DNA of 37,905 nucleotides from an uncultured Acidovorax sp. (GCA_913774955.1 CAJYKV010000006.1:1-37905); one strand, 5' to 3'. Positions 27,121 through 35,240 are shown, counted from the first letter of the stretch. The notes: generated from the letters alone by a model not told the origin. Made by a program: numbers and translations.

Positions 27121-29814
27121 ATGATCGAAAAGCACTACCTCACCCCGCTGTTCGCGCCCAGTTCCATCGCCGTGCTGGCGGGGCGGGCCGACGCACCCGA
27201 CACCCTCACCCCGGCCGCACGCGCCCTGCACGAGGCGCTGCGCGCGCAGCGCTTCACGGGCACGCTGCAGTTCCTCGACATCCACACCAGCGGCACGCTG
27301 GCCGATCTGGCGCAGACGCGGGCCGATCTCGCCGTGATCGCCCAACAGCCGCAGGACACGGCCGCGGCGCTCGAAGTCGCCGGCCGCATCGGCTGCCGCG
27401 CCGCGCTGGTGCTGTCGCACGGCATCGACGCCGACGCTGCGCTCCAGCTCAAGAAGATCGCGCGCCGCGAAGGCATGCACCTGCTCGGCCCCAACTCCCT
27501 GGGCCTGCAGCGGCCCCATTTGCAGCTCAATGCGAGCGCGGCCGGGCCGCTGGCGCGCGAGGGCTCGCTCGCGCTGGTGTGCCAGTCGGGCGCGCTCACC
27601 GCCTCCATCCTCGACTGGGCGCACAAGAACGCCGTCGGCTTCTCCACCGTGGTGTCCCTGGGGCCCCACACCGACGTGGACATCGCACAGGTGCTGGACT
27701 TCCTCGCCAACGACGGGCGCACGCAGAGCATCGTGGTGTACATGGAGGGCATCGGCAGTGCGCGCCGCTTCATGAGCGCGCTGCGCTCGGCCGCCAACGC
27801 CAAGCCGGTGGTGGTGCTCAAGGCCGGCCGCAAGCCCGCCGGCAACGAGGCGGCGCAGACCCACAGCGGCACCATCGTGGGCAGCGACGACGTGTTCGAT
27901 GCGGCCCTGCGCCGCGCGGGCGCCGTGCGGGTGCGCTCGTTCGTGGAGCTGTTCTCCGCCGCCAAGTGCCTGGCCTCGCGCTACCGCCCCGTGGGCAAGC
28001 GGCTCGCGCTCATCACCAACGGAGGCGGCCCGGGCGTGCTCGCCGCGGACTGGGTGAACGAGATCCTGCTGGAGATGGGGCGGCTTTCTCCCGAATCGGC
28101 GCGCGCGCTCGCCCCGCAGCTGCCGCCGCTCGCGTCGCTCACAGACCTGATGGACCTGTCGGAAGAGGCGGGGCCCGCCCATTACCGCGCCGCCATCGAG
28201 GCCGCCGAGAAGGACCGCCAGATCGACGGCGTGCTGGCCATCCATTCGCCCAAGGCCGGCACCGATCCGGCCGAGGTGGCCACGGCGCTCGCGGAAGCCA
28301 AGCGGCTGATGGGCAAGCCGCTGCTGGCCTGCTGGATGGGCGACGCCACCGTCGGACCGGCGCGCGAGGTGCTGCGCGCCGCGGCCATCCCGAATTTCCG
28401 CACGCCCGAGGCGGCCGTGGGCGCGTTCGGCAACATCGCCTCGTTCTACCAGAACCAGCAACTGCTGCAGCAGACGCCGCCGCCACTGTCTGCGCTCTCC
28501 AAGCCCGACATCGAGGGCGCGCGCCTGCTGATCGAGAGCGTGCTGGCCGAGCGCCGCCACGTTCTCACCGAGATGGAGTCGAAGACGCTGCTGGCCGCGT
28601 TCCAGGTGCCCGTGACCAAGACGCTGCTGGCCCGCAGCGCGCACGAGGCGATGATGATCGCCACGCAGCTGGGCTTCCCGGTGGCGCTCAAGATCGATTC
28701 GCCCGACGTCTCGCACAAGTCCGACGTGGGTGGGGTGGCGCTCGACATCCACAGCGGCACGGCCGCGCGCGACGCCTACACCGACATGGTGCAGCGCGTG
28801 GCGCGCTTGCAGCCGGGCGCGCGCATCAACGGCGTGACGGTGCAGAAGATGGCGCGCGCACGGCGGGGCCGGGAGATCTGCATCGGCCTGGTGACGGACG
28901 ACCCGTTCGGCCCGGTGATCACTTTCGGCGCCGGCGGCACCATGATCGAGCTGATCGACGACCGCGCGATGGAGCTGCCGCCGCTCAACCAGTTCCTCGC
29001 GCGCCGGCTCATCGAACGCTCGCGCGTGGCCGAGACGCTGGGCGAATGGCGCGGCGCAAGCGCGGTGGACCGCGACGCGCTGGAGCAGGCGCTGCTGCGC
29101 GTCTCCGAAATGGTGTGCGCGCTGCCGCAGCTGCGCGAGATGGACATCAACCCGCTCATCGTGGATGCCGGCGGGGTGGTGGCGGTGGATGCGCGCATCG
29201 TCGTGCGCGATACCTCCCAGGGGGCCGGCGGCCGCAGCGAAGGCTACGGGCACCTGGCGATCCTGCCGTACCCGGCCCGCTACGAACAGATCTGGCCGAT
29301 GCGCGGCGGCGGCGAATTCCTCGTGCGGCCCGTGCGGCCGGACGATGCGCAGATGCTGCAGCGGCTGGTGAAGGAGCTGTCGCCCGAAAGCCGGTACTTC
29401 CGCTACATCTCGCAGATCGCCGAGCTGCCCGCGCCCATGCTCGCGCGCTTCACGCTGATCGACTACGACCGCGAAATGGCGCTGGTCGCCGTGCACCGCG
29501 AGCGCAGCGCGGGCGAGGACGGCGAGATCCGCGGCACCGAGCGCATCGTGGGCGTCTCCCGCTACGTGACCAACCCGGACCAGACCAGCTGCGAATTCGC
29601 GCTGGTGGTGGCCGACGACTTCAACGGCCGCGGACTGGGATCGCGGCTGATGCTGAGCATCATGGAAGCGGCCCGCGACAAGGGCCTGACCGAGATCCAG
29701 GGGCTGGTGCTCTCGCACAACCCGAGCATGCTCAAGCTCATGCGGCGGCTGGGATTCGAGGTGCGTGCGTATCCGGACGATCCGGAGTTCAAGCTCGTGG
29801 CGCACCAGCTCTGA
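27121..29814 (+). CDS. NDP-forming acyl-CoA synthetase/GNAT fusion (Pat-like protein acetyltransferase)
   Basis: The product is 897 residues, starting MIEKHYLTPLFAPSSIAVLAG. Domains in order are a CoA-binding domain (about 1-140), a succinyl-CoA-ligase-like domain (about 145-450), an ATP-grasp domain (about 490-700, with FPVALKIDSPDVSHKSDVGGV), and a C-terminal GNAT domain (about 725-897, with acetyl-CoA loop FNGRGLGSRLM). This is the architecture of Salmonella Pat/E. coli PatZ, which acetylate the catalytic lysine of AMP-forming acyl-CoA synthetases. PrpE encoded here is a plausible target. His248 (QTHSGTIVGSD) aligns with the phosphohistidine of ADP-forming synthetases, which I recall being absent in the enterobacterial enzymes. 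An ATG six codons upstream is possible. Confidence 0.9.
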   Translation: MIEKHYLTPLFAPSSIAVLAGRADAPDTLTPAARALHEALRAQRFTGTLQFLDIHTSGTLADLAQTRADLAVIAQQPQDTAAALEVAGRIGCRAALVLSHGIDADAALQLKKIARREGMHLLGPNSLGLQRPHLQLNASAAGPLAREGSLALVCQSGALTASILDWAHKNAVGFSTVVSLGPHTDVDIAQVLDFLANDGRTQSIVVYMEGIGSARRFMSALRSAANAKPVVVLKAGRKPAGNEAAQTHSGTIVGSDDVFDAALRRAGAVRVRSFVELFSAAKCLASRYRPVGKRLALITNGGGPGVLAADWVNEILLEMGRLSPESARALAPQLPPLASLTDLMDLSEEAGPAHYRAAIEAAEKDRQIDGVLAIHSPKAGTDPAEVATALAEAKRLMGKPLLACWMGDATVGPAREVLRAAAIPNFRTPEAAVGAFGNIASFYQNQQLLQQTPPPLSALSKPDIEGARLLIESVLAERRHVLTEMESKTLLAAFQVPVTKTLLARSAHEAMMIATQLGFPVALKIDSPDVSHKSDVGGVALDIHSGTAARDAYTDMVQRVARLQPGARINGVTVQKMARARRGREICIGLVTDDPFGPVITFGAGGTMIELIDDRAMELPPLNQFLARRLIERSRVAETLGEWRGASAVDRDALEQALLRVSEMVCALPQLREMDINPLIVDAGGVVAVDARIVVRDTSQGAGGRSEGYGHLAILPYPARYEQIWPMRGGGEFLVRPVRPDDAQMLQRLVKELSPESRYFRYISQIAELPAPMLARFTLIDYDREMALVAVHRERSAGEDGEIRGTERIVGVSRYVTNPDQTSCEFALVVADDFNGRGLGSRLMLSIMEAARDKGLTEIQGLVLSHNPSMLKLMRRLGFEVRAYPDDPEFKLVAHQL

Positions 29815-29898
29815 CGGCACGCGGCCGGCGCACCCCAGCCACCCGCCCGGATGCGCCGCGGGCCCGCGGTAGGCCCGCAGCAGGCCGTCGGAGGGCCG

Positions 29899-31263
29899 TC
29901 AGCGGGCCGAAATCGCCTCGATCGGCCGCAGGTCGTCCGGCGTCAGCGTGCCCGCGGCCTGGCGCAGCCGCAGCGACCCGAGCAGCACGTTGTAGCGCGC
30001 CTGCGCGAGGTCGCGCCGGGTCTGGTAGAGCTGGCTCTGGGCGTTGAGCACGTCGATGTTCACGCGCACGCCGACCTGGTAGCCGAGCCGGTTGGCATCC
30101 AGCGCGCTCTGGCTCGAGACTTCCGCGGCCTCCAGCGCACGCACCTGGCCCCGGCCGGACTGCACGCCGAAGAAGGCGCTGCGCACGGCCTGCGCCACCG
30201 TGCGGCGGGCATTGTCCAGATCCGCCACCGCTTTGTCCTCCAGCGACAGGGTCTCGCGGATGCGGTTCTGCACCGCGAAGCCGGCGAACAGCGGCAGCGT
30301 CATCTGCACGCCGATGCTGGCGTTGCGGGCGTTGGAGTGCAGGTGCGGCGCGGTCACCGTGCCATTGGGGTTGCGGGCCGCCTGGTAGCCGGCCTGCAGG
30401 TCCACCGTCGGCAGGTGGCCCGTCTCGGCCTTGCGGATCTCGAGCCGCGCCACGTCCAGTGCGATGGCGGCCTGGCGCACCTGGGGCTGCAGTTCCTCCG
30501 CGGTGCGCACCCAGGTCTCGACCGTGTCGGGCACCACGGCAGGCAACTGCACGGGCAGGGCGAGCGGCAGCGGCGAGGTGCCCGGACGGCCCACCAGCTG
30601 GTCCAGCGCGAACTGCTTCACGCGCAGGTCGTTGTCCGCCGCGATCTCCTGCGCCTCGACCAGGTCGAAACGCGCCTGCGCCTCGCGCGAGTCCGTGATG
30701 GTCGCATTGCCGACCTCGAAATTGCGCTGCGCCGAGGCGCGCTGCTCCGACACGGCCGCTTTCTGCGCGCGCAGGGTTTCCAGCGTGTCGCGTGCCGCCA
30801 GCACCTCGAAATACGCCTGCGACAGCCGCACGATGAGGTCCTGCTGCGCGGCCTCCAGGCGGGCCTGGGCGATGTCCACCCCGCGCTGCCCCTGCTCGAA
30901 GGCGATCCGGTTGGCGGGCCGGTAGAGCGGCTGCGATGCCGTGATGCCCGCGGTCTGCTGGGGCGTGGAGAGATCGATCGGCGGGCGGTTCACGTCGGTG
31001 CGCGTGTACGACGCGCCGGCCGACAGGCCCGCGCTCGGCAGCAGCCCGGCGCGGGCCTGCTCGGCCCGGCTCACCGCCGCACGGGCCTCGGCGAGCGCGG
31101 ACTGCAGCGGCGCGTCGTACCCCTGCGCGATATCGTAGAGCGCCGGCAGGCTCTGCGCCGATGCCGGAGATGCGGCCCACAGAGCGGACACCACGGGCAG
31201 CGCGAGCCACAGTACGCGGGTGGCGGCCGTGCCGCGGGAGGAGGGCGATCGGAGGAAGGTCAT
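29899..31263 (-). CDS. TolC-family outer-membrane efflux protein
   Basis: The product is 454 residues with a signal peptide (VLWLALPVVSALWAASPASA, cleavage after ASA). It has two OEP repeats typical of TolC. The first includes LPALYDIAQGYDAPLQSALAEARAAVSRAEQARAGLLPS, and the second MTLPLFAGFAVQNRIRETL and YQVGVRVNIDVLNAQSQLYQTRRDLAQARYNVLLGSLRL. As a trimer it would form the outer-membrane channel for type I secretion or drug efflux. The start is ATG at 31263; the frame is open upstream but that part is antisense-like rather than protein-like. It ends a same-strand cluster with rhodanese, Pcm-like and TetR genes. No inner-membrane pump or adaptor is encoded nearby. Confidence 0.92.
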   Translation of the reverse strand: MTFLRSPSSRGTAATRVLWLALPVVSALWAASPASAQSLPALYDIAQGYDAPLQSALAEARAAVSRAEQARAGLLPSAGLSAGASYTRTDVNRPPIDLSTPQQTAGITASQPLYRPANRIAFEQGQRGVDIAQARLEAAQQDLIVRLSQAYFEVLAARDTLETLRAQKAAVSEQRASAQRNFEVGNATITDSREAQARFDLVEAQEIAADNDLRVKQFALDQLVGRPGTSPLPLALPVQLPAVVPDTVETWVRTAEELQPQVRQAAIALDVARLEIRKAETGHLPTVDLQAGYQAARNPNGTVTAPHLHSNARNASIGVQMTLPLFAGFAVQNRIRETLSLEDKAVADLDNARRTVAQAVRSAFFGVQSGRGQVRALEAAEVSSQSALDANRLGYQVGVRVNIDVLNAQSQLYQTRRDLAQARYNVLLGSLRLRQAAGTLTPDDLRPIEAISAR

Positions 31264-31379
31264 GGCGGACAAGCGTCTCTTTCCTGGCAGATGAACCGGG
31301 GAATCGGATTCCGACGGGCGGCCGCATCCCCGCCCGGCTCCCTGCGGGAGGCGGGCGCGCGCCGGCCGGCCCGGCGATG

Positions 31380-31730
31380 TCAGTAGCGGGGCACCCCGGG
31401 ATCGCGCTCGTGCGACCAGGCGTCGATGCCGCCCGAGATGTTGGCCAGCCGCTGGAATCCGTGCTGTTCGAGGAAGGCCGCCACGCGCAGGCTGCGCATG
31501 CCGTGGTGGCACAGGCAGGCGACGGGGCGCTCCGCTTCCAGTTCCTCGAGCCGGGCGGGGATCTCGCCCATGGGAATGGCGACGACGTCGAAGCCGCCGC
31601 CCTCCGCCGCGCGCACGCTGGCGGTCTGCAGTTCCCAGGGCTCGCGCACGTCCAGCACCAGGGGGCGGCCACCGCCGGCTTCGGCGGAGAACCATTCGTC
31701 GAGCTGGGCGGGACGTACGTGGTCGATCAT
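31380..31730 (-). CDS. Rhodanese-like sulfurtransferase domain protein
   Basis: This is a single-domain protein of 116 residues. Typical motifs are LVLDVREPWELQTASV near residue 25, and the active-site loop with the catalytic cysteine in VACLCHHGMRSLRVA (second Cys of CLC). The C-terminal NISGGIDAWSHERDPGVPRY also fits. Rhodaneses move sulfane sulfur between thiosulfate or persulfides and acceptors; the physiological partner is unknown. It lies 51 nt after the Pcm-like gene and 116 nt before the TolC gene, all on the minus strand. An AGGA precedes the ATG. Confidence 0.9.
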   Translation of the reverse strand: MIDHVRPAQLDEWFSAEAGGGRPLVLDVREPWELQTASVRAAEGGGFDVVAIPMGEIPARLEELEAERPVACLCHHGMRSLRVAAFLEQHGFQRLANISGGIDAWSHERDPGVPRY

Positions 31731-31781
31731 GGAAGGGAGTCCTGTGTCAGGAAAGAAGAGTGAGGAGGACGCTCGCGCCGC

Positions 31782-32492
31782 TCAGAACGTGAAGCGCGGG
31801 CGCTCCGGGAAATTCAGCAGGCGCGCCGCGTTGGTGTCCCAGGGCGTGCTGGCGGCGAAGCGGTCGCCCGCGCGGCGCACGAAGGTGGCGCGCATCACGG
31901 GCTCGTCGCCGGTGATCGCAGCCAGGCGGCCGCCTTCGCGCAGCAGGGAAAGCAGGTTCTGGGGCACTTCATGCACCGAGCCGCTCAGCACGATCACGTC
32001 GAACGGGCCGTCGGCGATGGCGTCACGCGCACCGTCGCCCTGGCGCACGACCACGTTGTCGATGCCCGCGCCGAGCAGGTTCTCACGCGCGAACTCGACC
32101 AGGTCGGGCACGATCTCCAGGCTCACCACGTGTTCCGCGCGGTGCGCGAGCAGGGCGGCCATGTAGCCGGAGCCGGTGCCGATCTCCAGCACGCGGTCGG
32201 TCGGGCGCACCTGCAGGTCCTGCAGCAGGCGGGCTTCCACGCGCGGGGCCAGCATGCACTGGCCGAGGCGCTGGGCTTCCTCGGCGGACGGGTTCAGCGG
32301 GATCTCCATGTCCATGAAGGCCATGCCGCGGTAGGCGACCGGCACGAAATCCTCGCGGCGCACGACGTTCAGCAGGTCCAGCACGTCGGTGTCGAGCACG
32401 TTCCAGGGGCGGATCTGCTGCTCGATCATGTTGTAGCGGGCCAGGGTCACGGGATCGCTCGCGTCGGCAGTCGTGTTGTAGGGAAGGGTCAT
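31782..32492 (-). CDS. Protein-L-isoaspartate O-methyltransferase-family protein
   Basis: The product is 236 residues. The SAM-binding motif I is VLEIGTGSGYMAALLA near residue 80, with motif II VVSLEIVPDLVEFARENL, followed by PFDVIVLSGSVHEVPQNLL. Pcm enzymes methylate isoaspartyl residues so that damaged proteins can be repaired. This member belongs to the group lying beside TolC and rhodanese genes and its N-terminus differs from E. coli Pcm (IEQQIRPWNVLD rather than a Pcm-type start), so methylation of isoaspartate is not certain. The ATG at 32492 has GGAGAAA about 8 nt upstream. The TetR-family gene ends 49 nt before it. Confidence 0.85.
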   Translation of the reverse strand: MTLPYNTTADASDPVTLARYNMIEQQIRPWNVLDTDVLDLLNVVRREDFVPVAYRGMAFMDMEIPLNPSAEEAQRLGQCMLAPRVEARLLQDLQVRPTDRVLEIGTGSGYMAALLAHRAEHVVSLEIVPDLVEFARENLLGAGIDNVVVRQGDGARDAIADGPFDVIVLSGSVHEVPQNLLSLLREGGRLAAITGDEPVMRATFVRRAGDRFAASTPWDTNAARLLNFPERPRFTF

Positions 32493-32541
32493 GGGGGATT
32501 TCTCCGGTGCACGGGGGTCAGGTCGGGACAAACCCACGATT

Positions 32542-33210
32542 CTAGGCCGGGCGCACGCAAAAGCCCGCCAGCAGGTTGTCGAGCTGCGCGTCGATGAAGC
32601 GCTGCGGGGTCACGTCCTGCGACTCGGGCATGCATACGCCGGAGTGGCGCCACATCATCATGAACACCAGCGGGGCGACGACGACCTGCACGGCGCAGTC
32701 CAGGTCGAGCGGGCGGAATTCGCCGCGCTCCACGCCGCGCTCGAGGATGCGCCGGATCAGCCGGTTGCTCGGCAGGACGACTTCGGCGCGGTAGAACGCC
32801 GCGATGTCGGGGAAGTTGTGCGCCTCGCTCAGGATCAGCTTGGACAGGCCCGAGGCCTTGGTGGAGCCGATGTGGGTCCACCACAGGTCATACGCGTGGC
32901 GCAGCAGCTCGGAGGTGCCGTGCGGGTACTGCTCGATCTCCACGTCCCATTCCGCGAAATGGCGGCCCATGTTGTGGCGCACCACCTCCTTGAAGAGGTC
33001 TTCCTTGCTGGGGAAATACAGGAACAGCGTGCCCTTGGACACGCCGGCACGCGCGGCCACCTCGTCCACCTTCGTGGCGGCGTAGCCCTTCTCCACGAAC
33101 AGATCGAGCGCCGCGTCGATCAGCTCGCCCGGGCGGGCGTCCTTGCGCCTTGCGCGCCGGGGGGACGGCGCGGGCGCGGAGGATGGAGGGGCGGATGCGG
33201 GGGAAACCAT
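32542..33210 (-). CDS. TetR/AcrR-family transcriptional regulator
   Basis: The product is 222 residues. The N-terminal 22 residues are Pro/Ala/Arg-rich, then the TetR helix-turn-helix appears: ELIDAALDLFVEKGYAATKVDEVAARAGVSKGTLFLYFPSKEDLF. The C-terminal domain (about 80-222) would bind a ligand or dimerise; its WWTHIGSTKASGLSKLILSEAHNFPD pattern is common in regulators adjoining efflux genes. It heads the Pcm-rhodanese-TolC cluster, so it probably controls that efflux channel gene and itself. The ATG directly abuts the palindromic operator at 33211-33234, leaving no room for an SD. The ligand is unknown. Confidence 0.92.
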   Translation of the reverse strand: MVSPASAPPSSAPAPSPRRARRKDARPGELIDAALDLFVEKGYAATKVDEVAARAGVSKGTLFLYFPSKEDLFKEVVRHNMGRHFAEWDVEIEQYPHGTSELLRHAYDLWWTHIGSTKASGLSKLILSEAHNFPDIAAFYRAEVVLPSNRLIRRILERGVERGEFRPLDLDCAVQVVVAPLVFMMMWRHSGVCMPESQDVTPQRFIDAQLDNLLAGFCVRPA

Positions 33211-33234
33211 ATTAATGACTGACTGGTTAGTAAT
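33211..33234. promoter_or_regulatory. Candidate TetR-family operator
   Basis: ATTAATGACTGA and CTGGTTAGTAAT form a 24-bp imperfect palindrome (7 of 12 positions match between half-sites), of the form ATTA-N-T-N-AC. It directly abuts the TetR start codon and overlaps the predicted transcription start and -10 element, as expected for autorepression. The A/T-rich tract stands out from the surrounding GC-rich DNA. Confidence 0.6.
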
Positions 33235-33260
33235 GTAGCGACCCCGCGCGATGGAGTCAA
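33232..33260 (-). promoter_or_regulatory. Sigma70-type promoter of the TetR gene
   Basis: On the minus strand, TTGACT (33260-33255) and TACATT (33237-33232) are separated by exactly 17 nt, near-consensus -35 and -10 boxes. Transcription would begin near 33225, giving a leader of only ~15 nt that lies inside the operator. This is the best-matched promoter in the window. Confidence 0.7.
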
Positions 33261-33338
33261 CGCGCCAGCGCGGACAATTCCCACATGCGCGGCGCCGCGG
33301 TTCCTCTACCGTGTCGTTTTCTTCACAGCGAGGTTTTC

Positions 33339-33878
33339 ATGGGTTCAGAAACCATCACTTTGGGCGGCGGCTGCTTCTGGTGCACCGAAGCGGTCTTCGA
33401 CCGCGTGCGCGGCGTCACCGACGTCGAGAGCGGCTACGCCAACGGCCACGTGGCCCGGCCCACCTACGAGCAGGTGTGCTCGGGCACCACGGGCCACGCG
33501 GAGGTGGTGCGCCTCACCTTCGATCCGTCCGTGATCGGCCTGCGCGAGATCCTGGAAATCTTCTTCGCGACGCACGACCCGACCACGCTCAACCGCCAGG
33601 GCAATGACGTGGGGCCGCAGTACCGCAGCGGCATCTACACCAGCACCCCCGAGCAGCAGGAGATCGCCGAATCGATGGTGCGGCAGATGTCGCAGGACCG
33701 CCTGTTCGGCGCGCCGGTCGTGACGGAGGTGGAGCCGCTGCAGTCGTACTGGCCCGCCGAGGATTACCACCAGGACTACTACCTGCAGCATCCGGAACAG
33801 GGTTACTGCGCGTTCGTCGTGGGCCCCAAGGTCGAGAAATTCCGAAAGACCTTCTCGCGCTATCTGAAGGCGGAGTGA
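33339..33878 (+). CDS. msrA: Peptide-methionine (S)-S-oxide reductase
   Basis: The product is 179 residues and reduces methionine-S-sulfoxide in oxidised proteins using thioredoxin. The active-site block is LGGGCFWCTEAVF with catalytic Cys12. Further family blocks are VESGYANG, HAEVVRLTFDP, HDPTTLNRQGNDVGPQYRSGIY, and the C-terminal YHQDYYLQHPEQGYC, which carries the resolving cysteine. The ATG at 33339 follows GCGAGG. Read-through into the downstream Fur-family gene is possible since only a palindromic operator and 124 nt separate them. Confidence 0.95.
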   Translation: MGSETITLGGGCFWCTEAVFDRVRGVTDVESGYANGHVARPTYEQVCSGTTGHAEVVRLTFDPSVIGLREILEIFFATHDPTTLNRQGNDVGPQYRSGIYTSTPEQQEIAESMVRQMSQDRLFGAPVVTEVEPLQSYWPAEDYHQDYYLQHPEQGYCAFVVGPKVEKFRKTFSRYLKAE

Positions 33879-33900
33879 GGCGCGCCGGGTGGCGTGTGCA

Positions 33901-33921
33901 TAATGCAACCCGATTGCATTA
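33901..33921. promoter_or_regulatory. Palindromic operator, candidate Zur/Fur-family box
   Basis: TAATGCAA (33901-33908) and TTGCATTA (33914-33921) form a perfect interrupted palindrome around CCCGA. A CATAAT -10-like hexamer (33899-33904) overlaps its left half, so a bound repressor would block transcription. It lies 82 nt before the Fur-family start codon. A/T-rich palindromes of about this size are typical operators of the Fur/Zur family; the assignment to this regulator is inferred from position. Confidence 0.6.
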
Positions 33922-34002
33922 ACCAGCGCATGCCAGGCCTTCTTCCGCCGCCCGGGTTCCGGCCCGGCTGACCTGGAAGAGGGCCGGGCGTGCGAGCCCG
34001 CC

Positions 34003-34536
34003 ATGCCTGCTCCCGTCCGTCCTCCGCGTTCTTCCCGCGCCGCGCCGTCTGCGGCGTCGCCCCTGGCGCCGGCGGCTGCACCCGCGGCCCCGGAGCGCGC
34101 GCTGCCCCAGGGTTTGCGCTCCACGCGCGCCACCCGCGCGGTGCTCGCGCTCATGGAATCCGATCCGTCGTCCGCGCGCTCCGGCACCGAGGTAGTGGCC
34201 GCGCTGGAGCGCCGGGGCGTGCCCGCCAACCGCGTCACCGTGTACCGCCTGCTGGACCGCCTCGCCGTGGCCGGGCTGCTCGAACGCCACGTGGACGGCC
34301 AGCGCATCACCCGGTACACGCTCGCCGGCACGCCCGCCGAGCGCTGGGCTCCCCGTTTCGAATGCACCGACTGCCACCGGCAGATCCGCATCGGAGACGG
34401 CGCCGCGCCGCTGCGGGCGGCGATGCGGCGCGTCCTGCAGGCGCTGGCTGCGGCGGGACACGAGCAGCTCGCGCCGGACATCGCCGTGCAGGGCCGTTGC
34501 GCGGACTGCGCGCAGGGCGGGGCGCCCTGCGGATGA
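34003..34536 (+). CDS. Fur-family regulator, probably Zur-like
   Basis: The product is 177 residues. An Ala/Pro-rich N-terminal tail of ~35 residues is followed by the Fur winged helix (GLRSTRATRAVLALME; ANRVTVYRLLDRLAVAGLLERH). The C-terminal domain keeps structural-zinc pairs, Cys121/Cys124 (FECTDCHRQ) and Cys166/Cys169 (GRCADC), with another Cys at 176. The His-rich HHxHF motif normally just before the first CxxC is replaced by ERWAPRF, so the regulatory metal site must differ; His96, His125 and His153 are possible ligands. The stop overlaps the ABC ATPase start by ATGA. The linked ABC and DUF3299 genes point to zinc. No strong SD is seen, so the start is uncertain. Confidence 0.85.
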   Translation: MPAPVRPPRSSRAAPSAASPLAPAAAPAAPERALPQGLRSTRATRAVLALMESDPSSARSGTEVVAALERRGVPANRVTVYRLLDRLAVAGLLERHVDGQRITRYTLAGTPAERWAPRFECTDCHRQIRIGDGAAPLRAAMRRVLQALAAAGHEQLAPDIAVQGRCADCAQGGAPCG

Positions 34537-35240
34537 TCCAATCCCGCGCGCTGGCATTCGCACATGCCGGTGGCTCCCCCCTTCGTTTCCCCGATGCCGA
34601 CCTGCCGCAGGGCGGCTGCCTGCTGCTGCGCGGTCCCTCGGGTTCCGGCAAGTCCACCTGGCTGGCGCTCGCCGCCGGCCTGCGCACCGCCACCGAAGGC
34701 ACGCTCGTGGTGGCCGGCCGGACGCTGGCCGGTCCGGGGCAGCTGCCGCGCGCGGCCCGCGATGCCTGGCGTGCACGCCACCTCGGCTTTCTGCCGCAGG
34801 CGCTGCACCTGTCTCCGGCCCTGTCGGTCGCTGAGAATCTGGCGCTGCCGTTTTTCGCCGCGGGCCTGCAGCGCGACCACCGGGCGATCGCCGATGCGCT
34901 GGACCGGCTGGACCTGGGCGCACTCGCCGGGCGGCGGCCGCACGAACTCTCCGGCGGCCAGGCCCAGCGCGTGGCGCTGGCGCGTGCGGTGCTGCTGTCG
35001 CCGCGCGTGCTGCTGGCCGACGAGCCCACCGCCAGCCTCGACGACGGTGCCGCGCAGGCCGCGCTGGACCTGCTCATGGCCTGCGCGGCCGACTGCACGG
35101 CCACGCTGGTCGTCGCCACGCACGACCGGCGCGCGGTGCAGGCCCTGGAGGCCCGGCCCGGCACGGTGTCGATGCTCCTGGGCGCCGGCGCACCGGACCC
35201 GCAGGGCACTGCCGGTCCGGGCGGGAGGGACGGGCCATGA
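34533..35240 (+). CDS. ABC transporter ATP-binding protein (LolD/MacB type)
   Basis: The product is 235 residues. Walker A is LRGPSGSGKSTWLALAAG (about residues 37-54), the Q-loop is FLPQALHLSPALSVAENL, the signature is HELSGGQAQRVALARA, Walker B is VLLADEPTASLDD, and the H-loop is VVATHD. Sequence and length fit the LolD/MacB subfamily that works with FtsX-like permeases. It overlaps the Fur-family gene upstream (ATGA at 34533-34536) and the permease gene downstream (ATGA at 35237-35240). In the Zrg/PA4063-PA4066-type zinc systems, a similar ATPase is part of the Zur-controlled operon; zinc as substrate is inferred from that context. Confidence 0.92.
   Translation: MIQSRALAFAHAGGSPLRFPDADLPQGGCLLLRGPSGSGKSTWLALAAGLRTATEGTLVVAGRTLAGPGQLPRAARDAWRARHLGFLPQALHLSPALSVAENLALPFFAAGLQRDHRAIADALDRLDLGALAGRRPHELSGGQAQRVALARAVLLSPRVLLADEPTASLDDGAAQAALDLLMACAADCTATLVVATHDRRAVQALEARPGTVSMLLGAGAPDPQGTAGPGGRDGP

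Noticed and set aside
26917-29820. Very long minus-strand open frame (about 967 codons) opposite the Pat-like gene
   Set aside because: It is the antisense shadow of a GC-rich coding sequence; the translation is His/Arg/Ala-rich with no domains, while the plus strand encodes a full recognised protein.
29873-29926. GC-rich inverted sequences between the convergent Pat-like and TolC genes considered as a terminator
   Set aside because: Several alternative GC-rich pairings exist, none with a U-tract, so no single structure could be supported.
33345-35123. Minus-strand open frame of 592 codons over msrA and the Fur-family gene
   Set aside because: It spans two well-supported plus-strand genes and the operator; composition-driven open frame only.
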